A stretch of DNA of 58,054 nt from NCBI RefSeq assembly GCF_008632075.1, contig NZ_VWVM01000022.1:1-58054 (forward strand). Reading direction: 5' to 3'. Under the pieces are notes generated by a model. The model searched no databases. It was not told the DNA's origin and was given only the letters and a program-made list of their open reading frames with translations. This document shows, piece by piece, positions 26,067 to 34,652 of the stretch (positions are counted from its first letter, which is position 1; every line of letters begins with the position of its first letter). The DNA comes from Candidatus Pantoea gossypiicola (lineage in GTDB: Bacteria; Pseudomonadota; Gammaproteobacteria; Enterobacterales; Enterobacteriaceae). The position numbers and the translations under genes were made by a program.

Positions 26067-28217
26067 ATGGCTTTCAAACTATTACGCCTGATATTTCGCC
26101 TGTTATGGCGGGTCGAACTGCGTGGCGACGTCGCCGGACTGCATAAGCAGAAGGTATTAATCACGCCGAACCATATGTCGTTTCTCGACGGCATGCTGCT
26201 GGCGCTGTTTTTACCGATTAAACCGGTGTTTGCCGTCTACTCGACCATCAGCGAAAGCTGGTTTATGCGTCTGATTAAACCCTTTATCGACTTTGTGCCG
26301 CTGGATCCGACCCGGCCTATGGCGCTGAAGCAGCTGGTACGGCTGATTGATACGGGCCGTCCGGTGGTCATCTTCCCGGAAGGAAGGATAACCGTGACCG
26401 GATCGCTGATGAAAATCTACAGCGGGGCCGGCTTTGTCGCCGCGCGCTCAGGCGCTAACGTGGTGCCGATGCGCATCGAAGGCGCAGAGTTCACGCCGTT
26501 CGGTCGTCTGGCTGGCGTATTTAAACGTCGCCTGTTCCCGCGCATCACCCTGACCGTGCTGCCCGCGACCCGCATTCCGATGCCAGAGGCGAAACGGGCG
26601 CGCGACCGTCGCGTGCTGGCCGGTGAGCATCTGCATCACGTGATGATGGAAGCGCGCATGGCGGTGCGTCCGCGTGAAACCCTGTTTGAGGCGTTTCTGG
26701 CGGCGCGTACCCGTTATGGCGCGTTTAAGCGCTGCATCGAAGATGTCAATTTCAAGCCTGACAGCTACAACGGACTGCTGAAGAAGTCGCTGGGCGTGGG
26801 CTGTATTCTGGAGCGCTACAGCCAGCCGCGCGAAGTGGTGGGGCTGCTGCTGCCGAATACCACCGTGACAGCGGCGGCGATTTTCGGCGCTACGCTGCGC
26901 GGGCGCGTCCCGGCGATGCTCAACTACAGCGCGGGCGTTAACGGCATGCGGGCGGCGCTGACCGCCGCGCAGATCAAAACCGTCTTCACCTCACGGCAGT
27001 TCCTGGACAAAGGCAACCTGTGGCATCTGCCACAGGGGCTGGACGATGTGCAGTGGATTTACCTGGAAGATCTCAAAGATACCGTCACCGGCAAGGACAA
27101 GCTGTGGATCCTCGCCCATCTGCTGATGCCGCATCGTGCCCAGTTGCCTCAGCAGCCGGAAGATGCCGCCATGGTGCTGTTTACCTCCGGATCTGAAGGT
27201 AATCCTAAAGGCGTGGTGCATTCGCATAAAAGCCTGCTGGCGAATGTCGAACAGATCCGCACCATCGCCGACTTCACGCCGCGTGACCGCTTTATGTCGG
27301 CGCTGCCACTGTTCCATGCCTTTGGTCTCACCGTCGGGCTGTTCACGCCGCTGATGACCGGTGCCCAGGTGTTCCTCTATCCCAGCCCGCTGCACTATCG
27401 CATTGTGCCGGAGCTGGTTTATGACCGTAACTGCACCGTGCTGTTTGGCACCTCAACCTTCCTGGGCAACTACGCGCGCTTTGCCGCGCCCTATGATTTT
27501 GCGCGCCTGCGCTATGTGGTGGCGGGTGCGGAGAAGCTGCAGGAGAACACCCGTCAGCTCTACATGGAGAAGTATGGCATCCGTATTCTTGAGGGCTACG
27601 GCGTAACCGAGTGCGCGCCAGTTGTGGCAATCAATGTGCCGATGGCGGCGAAGGCGCACACCGTGGGACGCATTCTGCCGGGCATGGATTCACGGCTGAT
27701 GTCGGTGCCGGGCATCGAGCAGGGCGGTCGGCTGCAGCTGCGCGGGCCGAACGTGATGAAAGGCTATCTACGGGTCGAAAATCCTGGTGTGCTGGAAGCA
27801 CCGGTCGCTGACGATGGCGAAGGCAATATGGAAGCGGGCTGGTACGACACCGGTGATATCGTCAGCTTCGATGAAGGCGGCTTCTGCCAGATTCAGGGCC
27901 GTGCCAAACGCTTTGCAAAGATTGCCGGTGAGATGGTGTCGCTGGAGCTCGTCGAGCAGATCGCCCTCAAAGCGTCGCCGGACAAACAGCACGCCGCCTC
28001 GCTGCGCCCGGATGGTCAGCGCGGTGAGGCACTGGTGCTGTTCACTACCGACGCTGAGCTGGCACGCGACAGACTGCAGAAGGCGGCCCGCGAGCTGGGT
28101 GCGCCAGAGCTGGCACTGCCGCGTGATATCCGTGTCATGAAGCAGCTGCCGCAGCTGGGCAGCGGTAAACCCGACTACGTCACGCTGAAAAAAATGGCGG
28201 AAGAGGAGCAGGCATGA
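26067..28217 (+). CDS. aas: Bifunctional 2-acyl-GPE acyltransferase / acyl-ACP synthetase Aas
   Basis: 716 residues. The N-terminal PlsC-type acyltransferase domain has H36-MSFL-D41 (HX4D) and PEGR. The AMP-binding domain carries FTSGSEGNPKGVVHSH at about 371-386 and the later GYGVTECAP. It re-acylates lysophosphatidylethanolamine at the inner membrane using fatty acids activated on ACP. An AAGGAG ribosome site precedes the ATG. It overlaps lplT by four bases (ATGA), the E. coli arrangement. Confidence 0.95.
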   Translation: MAFKLLRLIFRLLWRVELRGDVAGLHKQKVLITPNHMSFLDGMLLALFLPIKPVFAVYSTISESWFMRLIKPFIDFVPLDPTRPMALKQLVRLIDTGRPVVIFPEGRITVTGSLMKIYSGAGFVAARSGANVVPMRIEGAEFTPFGRLAGVFKRRLFPRITLTVLPATRIPMPEAKRARDRRVLAGEHLHHVMMEARMAVRPRETLFEAFLAARTRYGAFKRCIEDVNFKPDSYNGLLKKSLGVGCILERYSQPREVVGLLLPNTTVTAAAIFGATLRGRVPAMLNYSAGVNGMRAALTAAQIKTVFTSRQFLDKGNLWHLPQGLDDVQWIYLEDLKDTVTGKDKLWILAHLLMPHRAQLPQQPEDAAMVLFTSGSEGNPKGVVHSHKSLLANVEQIRTIADFTPRDRFMSALPLFHAFGLTVGLFTPLMTGAQVFLYPSPLHYRIVPELVYDRNCTVLFGTSTFLGNYARFAAPYDFARLRYVVAGAEKLQENTRQLYMEKYGIRILEGYGVTECAPVVAINVPMAAKAHTVGRILPGMDSRLMSVPGIEQGGRLQLRGPNVMKGYLRVENPGVLEAPVADDGEGNMEAGWYDTGDIVSFDEGGFCQIQGRAKRFAKIAGEMVSLELVEQIALKASPDKQHAASLRPDGQRGEALVLFTTDAELARDRLQKAARELGAPELALPRDIRVMKQLPQLGSGKPDYVTLKKMAEEEQA

Positions 28218-29404
28218 GCCTTGATCGTAATGCGCCGCTGATGTCGCGCGGCATGATCGCCGTGATTATCGCTCAGTTCTTTTCGGCCTTTGGCGATAAC
28301 GCGCTGCTGTTTGCCACGCTGGCGGTGCTGAAAAGTCAGTTCTATCCCGAGTGGAGCCAGCCGGTATTACAGATGCTGTTTGTCGCAGCCTACATTCTGC
28401 TGGCACCGTTTGTCGGTCAGGTGGCGGACAGCATGGCGAAAGGGCGGGTGATGATGCTCGCCAACAGTCTGAAGCTGCTGGGCGCGCTGGTGATCTGCTT
28501 CGGCTTCAATCCCTTCCTTGGCTACACCCTGGTGGGCGCGGGCGCAGCGGCCTACTCGCCAGCCAAATATGGCATCCTCGGTGAGATCACGCATGGCGAG
28601 AAGCTGGTAAAAGCCAACGGGCTGATGGAGGCCTCGACCATCGCCGCCATTCTGCTTGGCTCGGTGGCGGGCGGGATGCTGGCTGACTGGCATATTCTGG
28701 CAGCGCTGGGGATCTGTGCGCTGACCTACGGCATCGCCGTGGTCGCGAACCTGTTTATCCCGAAACTGCAGGCGGCACGTCCGGGGCAGAGCTGGCAGTT
28801 TGGCGAGATGACACGCAGCTTCTTCAGTGCCGCTGCGCTGCTGTGGCGTGATGCCGAAACGCGCTTCTCGCTGCTCGGCACCAGTCTGTTCTGGGGGGCA
28901 GGCGTGACGCTGCGTTTCCTGCTGGTGCTCTGGGTACCAGTGGCGCTGGGCATCAATGACAACACCACGCCAACCACGCTGAATGCGATGGTCGCGATCG
29001 GTATCGTGATTGGCGCGGCGGCGGCGGCAAAGCTGGTGACGCTGGAGACGGTACGCCGCTGCATGCCCGCGGGCGTCCTGATTGGCGTGATGGTCGTCGT
29101 CTTCTCGCTGCAGCATTCGCTGGTCAGCGCCTATCTCCTGCTGATGCTGATTGGTGCGCTGGGCGGTTTCTTTGTGGTGCCGCTGAATGCGCTGCTTCAG
29201 GCGCGGGGCAAAGAGAGCGTCGGTTCCGGCAACGCGATTGCGGTGCAGAATCTGGGTGAGAACAGCGCGATGCTGGTGATGCTGGGGCTCTATACGCTGG
29301 CGATCAAGGCGGGCGCACCGGCGGTGGCGACGGGCGTCGGTTTTGGCGTGCTGTTTGCGCTGGCGATTGCGGTTCTGTGGCTGTGGCGACCGGCTAAGCG
29401 TTAA
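28214..29404 (+). CDS. lplT: Lysophospholipid transporter LplT (MFS)
   Basis: 396 residues, twelve predicted transmembrane helices of the major facilitator superfamily; the N-terminus reads SRGMIAVIIAQFFSAFGDNALLFATLAVLKS. LplT flips lysophospholipids across the inner membrane to supply Aas. The four-base overlap with aas implies coupled translation. Converges on ridA, with a CCGCCTCT...AGAGGCGG hairpin in the 48-base gap. Confidence 0.94.
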   Translation: MSLDRNAPLMSRGMIAVIIAQFFSAFGDNALLFATLAVLKSQFYPEWSQPVLQMLFVAAYILLAPFVGQVADSMAKGRVMMLANSLKLLGALVICFGFNPFLGYTLVGAGAAAYSPAKYGILGEITHGEKLVKANGLMEASTIAAILLGSVAGGMLADWHILAALGICALTYGIAVVANLFIPKLQAARPGQSWQFGEMTRSFFSAAALLWRDAETRFSLLGTSLFWGAGVTLRFLLVLWVPVALGINDNTTPTTLNAMVAIGIVIGAAAAAKLVTLETVRRCMPAGVLIGVMVVVFSLQHSLVSAYLLLMLIGALGGFFVVPLNALLQARGKESVGSGNAIAVQNLGENSAMLVMLGLYTLAIKAGAPAVATGVGFGVLFALAIAVLWLWRPAKR

Positions 29405-29452
29405 CGAATTCGCCGCCTCTCTCCGGCTTACGCGGGCAGAGGCGGCCTGAGC

Positions 29453-29839
29453 TTAACGACGGACGGCAATCGCTTCGATTTCGATCTTCACATCTTTTGG
29501 CAGACGCGCTACTTCAACACAGGAACGCGCCGGGAAGTCAGCCTCATGCTCGGTGAAAAACGCTTCATAGGTCGCGTTGACCGTGGCGAAATCATTCAGG
29601 TCCTTCACAAACACCGTGGTCTTCACGATGTCACCCACCTTCAGACCCGCGGCTTCAACAATCGCCTTCACATTTTCCAGTGACTGACGCGCCTGTGCGG
29701 CAATGTCATCTGCCACCTGGCCGGTCGCCGGATCGACCGGGATCTGACCTGAGGTAATGATCATGCTGCCCAGATCGACACCCTGAACATAGGGACCGAT
29801 CGCGGCAGGGGCTTTCTCAGTACTGATTTCACGAGACAT
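29453..29839 (-). CDS. ridA: 2-iminobutanoate/2-iminopropanoate deaminase RidA
   Basis: 128 residues, nearly identical in pattern to E. coli RidA (APAAIGPYVQGVDLG, ITSGQIPV, FPARSCVEVARLPKDVKIEI). The Arg of PARSCVEV binds the substrate carboxylate. RidA hydrolyses reactive enamines and imines from pyridoxal enzymes. Two ATGs are adjacent; the second is better spaced from AAGGAG and matches E. coli. It lies downstream of pyrBI in the same direction, as in E. coli. Confidence 0.95.
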   Translation of the reverse strand: MSREISTEKAPAAIGPYVQGVDLGSMIITSGQIPVDPATGQVADDIAAQARQSLENVKAIVEAAGLKVGDIVKTTVFVKDLNDFATVNATYEAFFTEHEADFPARSCVEVARLPKDVKIEIEAIAVRR

Positions 29840-29911
29840 CATGGCTCCTTTGATTATGTCGTCAGGCGGCGATGCCGCCGGGGTTGCCCATTATAAGGTC
29901 GGGCAGGGCGA

Positions 29912-30376
29912 TTACCAGTGACCCAGCACCACGTGGCGGGCGAACTCTTTCTCGCAATATTTGCACTTCAGATGCACATCGTCGGCACGCTGCTTCACGG
30001 CAAAGCTGGAGAAGACCGGCTCGCTGCGGCTGATGCAGTTGCTGTTCGGGCAGGTCAGCACCCGTTCGATGCGATCCGGCAGCGTCGGGGCGATCTTGGC
30101 CACCACCTCATAGTCGTCGATGCGGTTAACCGTGGCATCGGGCGCATAGACCGCCAGCTGATTCACCTGATCGTCGGTGAGAAAGGTGTTTTCAATCTTG
30201 ATCAGATCTTTGCGGCCCATCTCGCCCGACGGCAGATTCAGGCCGATGGTGATGCGCTGGTCGGTTTCGGTCAGCCGGAACAGAGAGAGCAGCTTAAAGC
30301 CGATCTGTGCCGGAATGTGGTCGATGACCGTGCCGCGTTTGATCGCTTCGACCTGCAATTTGTTGTCCTGCGTCAT
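29912..30376 (-). CDS. pyrI: Aspartate carbamoyltransferase regulatory subunit PyrI
   Basis: 154 residues. The N-terminal allosteric domain binds ATP or CTP/UTP (KLQVEAIKRGTVIDHIPAQIG). The C-terminal zinc domain has the four cysteines in CPNSNC and CKYC. It pairs with PyrB to make the ATCase holoenzyme. It is 12 bases downstream of pyrB, so co-transcribed and under the same attenuator. Confidence 0.96.
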   Translation of the reverse strand: MTQDNKLQVEAIKRGTVIDHIPAQIGFKLLSLFRLTETDQRITIGLNLPSGEMGRKDLIKIENTFLTDDQVNQLAVYAPDATVNRIDDYEVVAKIAPTLPDRIERVLTCPNSNCISRSEPVFSSFAVKQRADDVHLKCKYCEKEFARHVVLGHW

Positions 30377-30388
30377 GATGAGATCTCC

Positions 30389-31324
30389 TTACAGGGCGAG
30401 TTCGCTGTTTAAAACTAGTGCCAGCAGAGCCTGGCGTGCGTAGATGCCGTTACCCGCCTGCTGGAAATACCAGGCGTAAGGGGTGCTGTCGACATCGGTG
30501 GTGATTTCGTCGATGCGCGGCAGCGGGTGCAGCACTTTCATGTTGTCACGCGCCGTGGCGAGATCGGCGGCGCGGAGGATGAACTGCGCTTTGACGTTGG
30601 CATATTCAGACGGATCGAGCCGCTCTTTCTGCACCCGCGTCATGTAGAGGATATCGAGCTGCGGCATGACCTCTTCAAAGCTGTCGTGACGGGACCAGGG
30701 GATACTCTTCTCGTCCAGCATATCGGTGATATAAGCCGGCATCGCCAGCGCATCGGGCGCGATAAAGAAGAAGCGGTTGCCATCAAACTTCGCCAGCGCC
30801 TGGGTCAGGGAGTGCACGGTGCGGCCATACTTCAGGTCGCCCACCATCGCCACGTTCAGGTTATTCAGACGGCTCTGGGTCTCCTGGATGGTGAAGAGAT
30901 CGAGCAGCGTCTGGGTCGGATGCTGGTTTGCGCCGTCACCTGCGTTGAGAATCGGAATGCCGCCGGAAAACTCGGTCGCCAGTCGCGCCGCGCCCTCCTG
31001 CGGATGGCGCATCACGATCGCATCGACGTAGGTGCCGATGACAGAAATGGTGTCGGCCAGCGTTTCGCCTTTTTTGCCCAGTGATGTGTTGCTGCCGTCC
31101 GCAAAGCCCACCGCTGACGCACCAAGACGATGAATCGCGGTTTCAAACGACAGGCGGGTACGGGTCGAGGCCTCAAAGAAGCAGCTGGCAATCACCTTGT
31201 GCTTCAGCAGTTCCGGCTGCGGATGGGCTTTCAGCGTAGCGGCGGTGTGCAGCGCCAGCTCCAGCTCTTCCCGACTGAGGTCGTTAATTGAAATGATGTG
31301 CTTGCGATATAGCGGGTTAGGCAT
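30389..31324 (-). CDS. pyrB: Aspartate carbamoyltransferase catalytic subunit PyrB
   Basis: 311 residues, as in E. coli. The carbamoyl-phosphate loop STRTRLSFETA and the HPLPRIDEI motif are present. It joins carbamoyl phosphate and aspartate in the first committed step of pyrimidine synthesis. It is preceded by a leader peptide and an intrinsic terminator about 30 bases before the start, giving UTP-dependent attenuation as known for E. coli pyrBI. Confidence 0.97.
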   Translation of the reverse strand: MPNPLYRKHIISINDLSREELELALHTAATLKAHPQPELLKHKVIASCFFEASTRTRLSFETAIHRLGASAVGFADGSNTSLGKKGETLADTISVIGTYVDAIVMRHPQEGAARLATEFSGGIPILNAGDGANQHPTQTLLDLFTIQETQSRLNNLNVAMVGDLKYGRTVHSLTQALAKFDGNRFFFIAPDALAMPAYITDMLDEKSIPWSRHDSFEEVMPQLDILYMTRVQKERLDPSEYANVKAQFILRAADLATARDNMKVLHPLPRIDEITTDVDSTPYAWYFQQAGNGIYARQALLALVLNSELAL

Positions 31325-31356
31325 AGCTCTCTCCTCTGCGCGGCCGGATTGCGGAC

Positions 31357-31386
31357 AAAAAAAAGCCCCTGCTTAAGGGGCTTTTT
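31357..31386 (-). terminator. pyrBI attenuator hairpin
   Basis: On the minus strand AAGCCCCT pairs with AGGGGCTT around loop TAAGC, followed by eight T. The stop codon of the leader peptide lies in the loop. A ribosome close behind RNA polymerase would therefore block the hairpin and allow read-through into pyrB. Confidence 0.85.
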
Positions 31387-31474
31387 TATGATCGGGTCGA
31401 TGACCGAAAGAAACAGCAGCGCCGCCTGCGGTCAGGCGTGATTGAGCGTTAAATTGTCCGCTGTGCTGTCGCAT
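31373..31474 (-). CDS. pyrL: pyrBI operon leader peptide PyrL
   Basis: A 33-codon leader with a strong GGAGGAAAT ribosome site before the ATG at 31472-31474. The peptide starts MRQHSGQFNAQSRL and ends DHKKAP, and its TAA is in the attenuator loop. In E. coli, low UTP makes polymerase pause so the ribosome catches up and prevents termination. The peptide differs in sequence from the 44-residue E. coli PyrL, as expected when coupling rather than the peptide matters. The start codon was chosen over an upstream in-frame ATG because of the ribosome site and the promoter position. Confidence 0.8.
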   Translation of the reverse strand: MRQHSGQFNAQSRLTAGGAAVSFGHRPDHKKAP

Positions 31475-31498
31475 ATTTCCTCCGGCAAATTGGGCCGC

Positions 31499-31526
31499 AT
31501 TATACCCGTTCGCGGTGGGGCGGCAA
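31499..31526 (-). promoter_or_regulatory. pyrL-pyrBI promoter
   Basis: Minus strand: -35 TTGCCG (31521-31526), 16-base spacer, perfect -10 TATAAT (31499-31504), about 25 bases before the leader ATG. Confidence 0.75.
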
Positions 31527-31608
31527 GAGGAAAACGTTTGCGCTGCGAGAGGGCCGTGGCGGCAGGTGGGCGACAACCTATGGCGTCAGCCCGCCTGCCG
31601 CCGGACGA

Positions 31609-32616
31609 TCAGCGCTGACCCAGCGTGGCGACCATCACCGCTTTGATGGTGTGCATCCGGTTCTCGGCCTGGTCGAACACAATGCTGTGCGGCGACTCAA
31701 ACACCTCGTTGCTCACTTCCATGCCGTTGGGCAGATCGTACTGCTCTGCCATCTGCTGGCCCAATGTAGTCTGGTCGTCGTGGAAAGCGGGCAGGCAGTG
31801 CAGGAATTTCACCTGTGGGTTGCCGGTCAGATCGAGCATCGCGCGGTTAACCTGATAGTCACGCAGCAGGGCAATACGCTCGGCCCAGACTTCTTTGGCT
31901 TCGCCCATCGACACCCAGACGTCGGTGTAGATAAAGTCAGCGTCTTTTACGCCATCAGCAATATCTTCGGTGAGAGTAATTTTACCGCCGGTCTGCTGCG
32001 CGGCGTCGCGGCACTGCGCCACCAGTTCGTCCTCTGGCCAGCAGCTCTTCGGTGCCACCAGACGCAGATCCAGACCGACCTGAGCGGCGGCTTCCAGCAT
32101 GGTGTTACCCATGTTGTTGCGCGCATCGCCAACATAAACCAGCGTCATCTCGCTGAGCTTTTTGCCCGGCAGATGCTCCTGCATGGTCAGCAGATCGGCC
32201 AGCAACTGGGTTGGGTGAAACTCGGTGGTCAGACCGTTCCACACCGGCACACCGGCATGTTCCGCCAGCGTCTCTACCAGCTCCTGGCCGTAACCGCGAT
32301 ACTGAATGCCATCGTACATGCGGCCCAGCACCCGCGCGGTGTCGCGCATTGACTCTTTATGGCCGATCTGACTGCCACTCGGACCAAGATAAGTCACGTT
32401 TGCACCCTGATCGTAAGCGGCAACTTCGAAAGAGCATCGGGTACGGGTCGAGTCTTTTTCGAAGATGAGCGCGATGTTTTTGCCTTTCAGATACTGCACT
32501 TCGCTGGCGCTTTTTTTCGCCTGTTTTAATTCAGCGGAAAGGGAAAGCAGGTGATCGATTTCGGCGGGGGTAAAATCCAGAAGCCTGAGGAAATGGCGCT
32601 GATACAGCTGACTCAT
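31609..32616 (-). CDS. argI: Ornithine carbamoyltransferase ArgI
   Basis: 335 residues. The carbamoyl-phosphate motif is STRTRCSFE, the ornithine-side motif HCLPAFHD, and FHPTQLLADLLTM lies between. It forms citrulline from ornithine and carbamoyl phosphate in arginine synthesis. Its position next to pyrB and rraB is that of E. coli argI. ARG-box-like sites upstream suggest ArgR repression. Confidence 0.96.
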   Translation of the reverse strand: MSQLYQRHFLRLLDFTPAEIDHLLSLSAELKQAKKSASEVQYLKGKNIALIFEKDSTRTRCSFEVAAYDQGANVTYLGPSGSQIGHKESMRDTARVLGRMYDGIQYRGYGQELVETLAEHAGVPVWNGLTTEFHPTQLLADLLTMQEHLPGKKLSEMTLVYVGDARNNMGNTMLEAAAQVGLDLRLVAPKSCWPEDELVAQCRDAAQQTGGKITLTEDIADGVKDADFIYTDVWVSMGEAKEVWAERIALLRDYQVNRAMLDLTGNPQVKFLHCLPAFHDDQTTLGQQMAEQYDLPNGMEVSNEVFESPHSIVFDQAENRMHTIKAVMVATLGQR

Positions 32617-32638
32617 ACAACACTCCGGTAACCATCAA

Positions 32639-32681
32639 AATGAATTAAAATTCAATTTAACCGTATGAATATGCATTTTCA
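32639..32681. promoter_or_regulatory. ARG boxes upstream of argI
   Basis: Box 1 (32639-32656) is AATGAATTAAAATTCAAT, a perfect match to the ArgR consensus TGAATnnnnATTCA. Box 2 (32664-32681), TATGAATATGCATTTTCA, matches the first half well and the second half poorly. Tandem ARG boxes are the usual ArgR target; the start-to-start distance here (25 bases) is a little larger than in E. coli. Confidence 0.7.
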
Positions 32682-32776
32682 AGTCTGGAGCCAATAAACT
32701 TTTCGTTTTGTGTAGTGGCGCGACAGGCAGTGTGGGAAAATAATTGATTATTGCCGAACTCAGAGAGGACATTGTC

Positions 32777-33199
32777 ATGGCATATGAAGCATTACTGGAA
32801 GAGCAGCAGGAAGAGACGCGGCAGATTATCGAAGAGCTGCTGGAGGATGGCAGCGATCCTGATGCGCTCTATACCATCGAGCATCATCTCTCATGCAATA
32901 ATTTTGATTCACTGGAAAAAGCCGCGGTTGATGCGTTCAAGCTGGGTTATGAGGTGACTGAGCCGGAAGAGCTGGAGCTGGAAGATGGCACAACCGTGAT
33001 GTGTGTCGACATCATCAGCGAATCTGCGCTGAAGCCTGAACTGATCGATGTGCAGGTTGAGCAGCTGGTGAACCTGATTGGTAAGTACAACGTCGACTAC
33101 GACGGCTGGGGCACCTATTTCGAAGATCCTGATGCCGAAGATGAAGACGAAGATGACGACGCCATCGAAGATGAAGATGATGATGGTATTCGCCACTAA
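32777..33199 (+). CDS. rraB: Ribonuclease E inhibitor RraB
   Basis: 140 residues. It begins MAYEALLEEQQEETRQIIEE and ends in a long Asp/Glu-rich tail, both typical of RraB, which binds RNase E and changes its cleavage pattern. The ATG at 32777 follows AGAGAGGA; an in-frame ATG eleven codons earlier lacks one. It is divergent from argI, as in E. coli. Confidence 0.93.
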   Translation: MAYEALLEEQQEETRQIIEELLEDGSDPDALYTIEHHLSCNNFDSLEKAAVDAFKLGYEVTEPEELELEDGTTVMCVDIISESALKPELIDVQVEQLVNLIGKYNVDYDGWGTYFEDPDAEDEDEDDDAIEDEDDDGIRH

Positions 33200-33255
33200 G
33201 TAGCCGGGGCGGAGAGTTCTCCGCCTGTCACTTCTGCCACCCCTGTTCTGACATC

Positions 33256-34017
33256 ATGAATTACGCACCCTTACTCGAACCGATTTATCAGTTTCTGCAC
33301 TGCCGTACGCCACAGGCCTGGATTGATGAGGCGCGGAAGCCGGAAAACCTGACCCTGCTGTTAACCGACCATCTGGTGTGCGAGTTGAAAGCCGCCCAGA
33401 CAGCGGTGTGGCTGATCCGCAAATATGTCGCTGACAAACCCAGCGGCGATGCCATTCTGGCGTGGCTCAAGCCCTATGAAGATTTTATCTTCCGCGAAGA
33501 TGGCGACAGCGACTTTATCAACGCCCATAAAAATCTGACGAAACGCATCATCGTGCGCAATGCGCTGCCGTGGGCGGATGAACTGGTGGAGAAGATGGTG
33601 CTGCTGATTAAAGAGGAGCTGCATCACTTCTATCAGGTGTGGGAAATTATGCAGTCGCGCGGGCTGGTCTATCAGAAGATCACCTCCAGCCGCTATGCCA
33701 AATCGCTGCTGCGTGAAGTGACCACCCATGAGCCGGAAACGCTGGTGGATAAGCTGATTTGTGGTGCCTACATTGAGGCGCGATCCTGCGAGCGTTTCGC
33801 CAGTCTGGCACCGTATCTTGATGATGAACTGGCGAAGTTCTATATTTCGCTGCTGCGCTCCGAGGCGCGGCATTATCAGGACTATCTGACCCTGGCGGCG
33901 CAGATTGCCGGTAAAGATATCACGCCGCGGGTGCAGGCGATTGGCGTGACAGAAGGGCGGTTAATCAGCGAACCCGATAACGAATTACGCTTTCACAGCG
34001 GCGTTCCGGCGTTCTGA
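33256..34017 (+). CDS. miaE: tRNA-(ms2io6A37) hydroxylase MiaE
   Basis: 253 residues, ferritin-like four-helix bundle with di-iron ligands in EELHH and SEARHYQDY (ExxH pairs). It hydroxylates ms2i6A37 in tRNAs using O2. It is present in Salmonella and many enterobacteria but missing from E. coli K-12. It follows rraB at a short distance, in the Salmonella-like position. A GGCGGAG-CTCCGCC hairpin lies in the gap from rraB. Confidence 0.93.
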   Translation: MNYAPLLEPIYQFLHCRTPQAWIDEARKPENLTLLLTDHLVCELKAAQTAVWLIRKYVADKPSGDAILAWLKPYEDFIFREDGDSDFINAHKNLTKRIIVRNALPWADELVEKMVLLIKEELHHFYQVWEIMQSRGLVYQKITSSRYAKSLLREVTTHEPETLVDKLICGAYIEARSCERFASLAPYLDDELAKFYISLLRSEARHYQDYLTLAAQIAGKDITPRVQAIGVTEGRLISEPDNELRFHSGVPAF

Positions 34018-34053
34018 TTCAATCATATCAGCGGGGGCTGTCTGCCCCGATTG

Positions 34054-34554
34054 TCACAGCAGTTTCAGCATGCGCACTTCGCAGTCGACATGGCCGGTAC
34101 AGCCCATCGCGCCGTCGATATGCTCAAAGCCCAGCGACTCATAGAGTTTAATGGCCCGCGTCAGGCTGGCGGTCGTTTCAAGGTAGCAGCGACGGAAGCC
34201 GTGGCTGCGTGCATGCTCCATCGCCCGCAGCGCCAGTTCGCGCGCCAGACCCTGACCTCGCACCGCAGGCAGAAAGTACATCTTTTGCAGTTCGCAGATA
34301 TCGGGCGCGCTGCAGGCGAGAGGCGCCACGCCTCCGCCACCCACGACCTTGCCCTGATACTCCACAATCCAGTAGGCGCTCTGCCCGGCACTGTAGAGCT
34401 CAAACAGCTGGTCGAGCTGGGGATCGGATACGGTATAGCCCTTGTCAGCCGTCAGGCCGAACTCCGCAGAAACATCACGGATCACCTGGGCAATATGCGG
34501 ATTATCGGCGGCCGTAATTGGCCGCACCTGGAGGTGTTGAGAGTCAGAAATCAT
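34054..34554 (-). CDS. yjgM: GNAT-family acetyltransferase YjgM
   Basis: 166 residues, one less than E. coli YjgM. The acetyl-CoA site region reads YFLPAVRGQGLARELALRAME, and the substrate-side end YESLGFEHIDGAMGCTGH. The acceptor is unknown. It is in the E. coli position, between rraB/miaE and the gene before valS. Its 3' end is close to miaE (convergent). Confidence 0.88.
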   Translation of the reverse strand: MISDSQHLQVRPITAADNPHIAQVIRDVSAEFGLTADKGYTVSDPQLDQLFELYSAGQSAYWIVEYQGKVVGGGGVAPLACSAPDICELQKMYFLPAVRGQGLARELALRAMEHARSHGFRRCYLETTASLTRAIKLYESLGFEHIDGAMGCTGHVDCEVRMLKLL

Positions 34555-34652
34555 GTTGGGATTGAGTTATGCGAATCGGTTAAACATTTACCACAAGTAA
34601 CATTATCGTCATCTAAAAGCAATATTCACCACAGGGCAAGGAGCCACACGTT

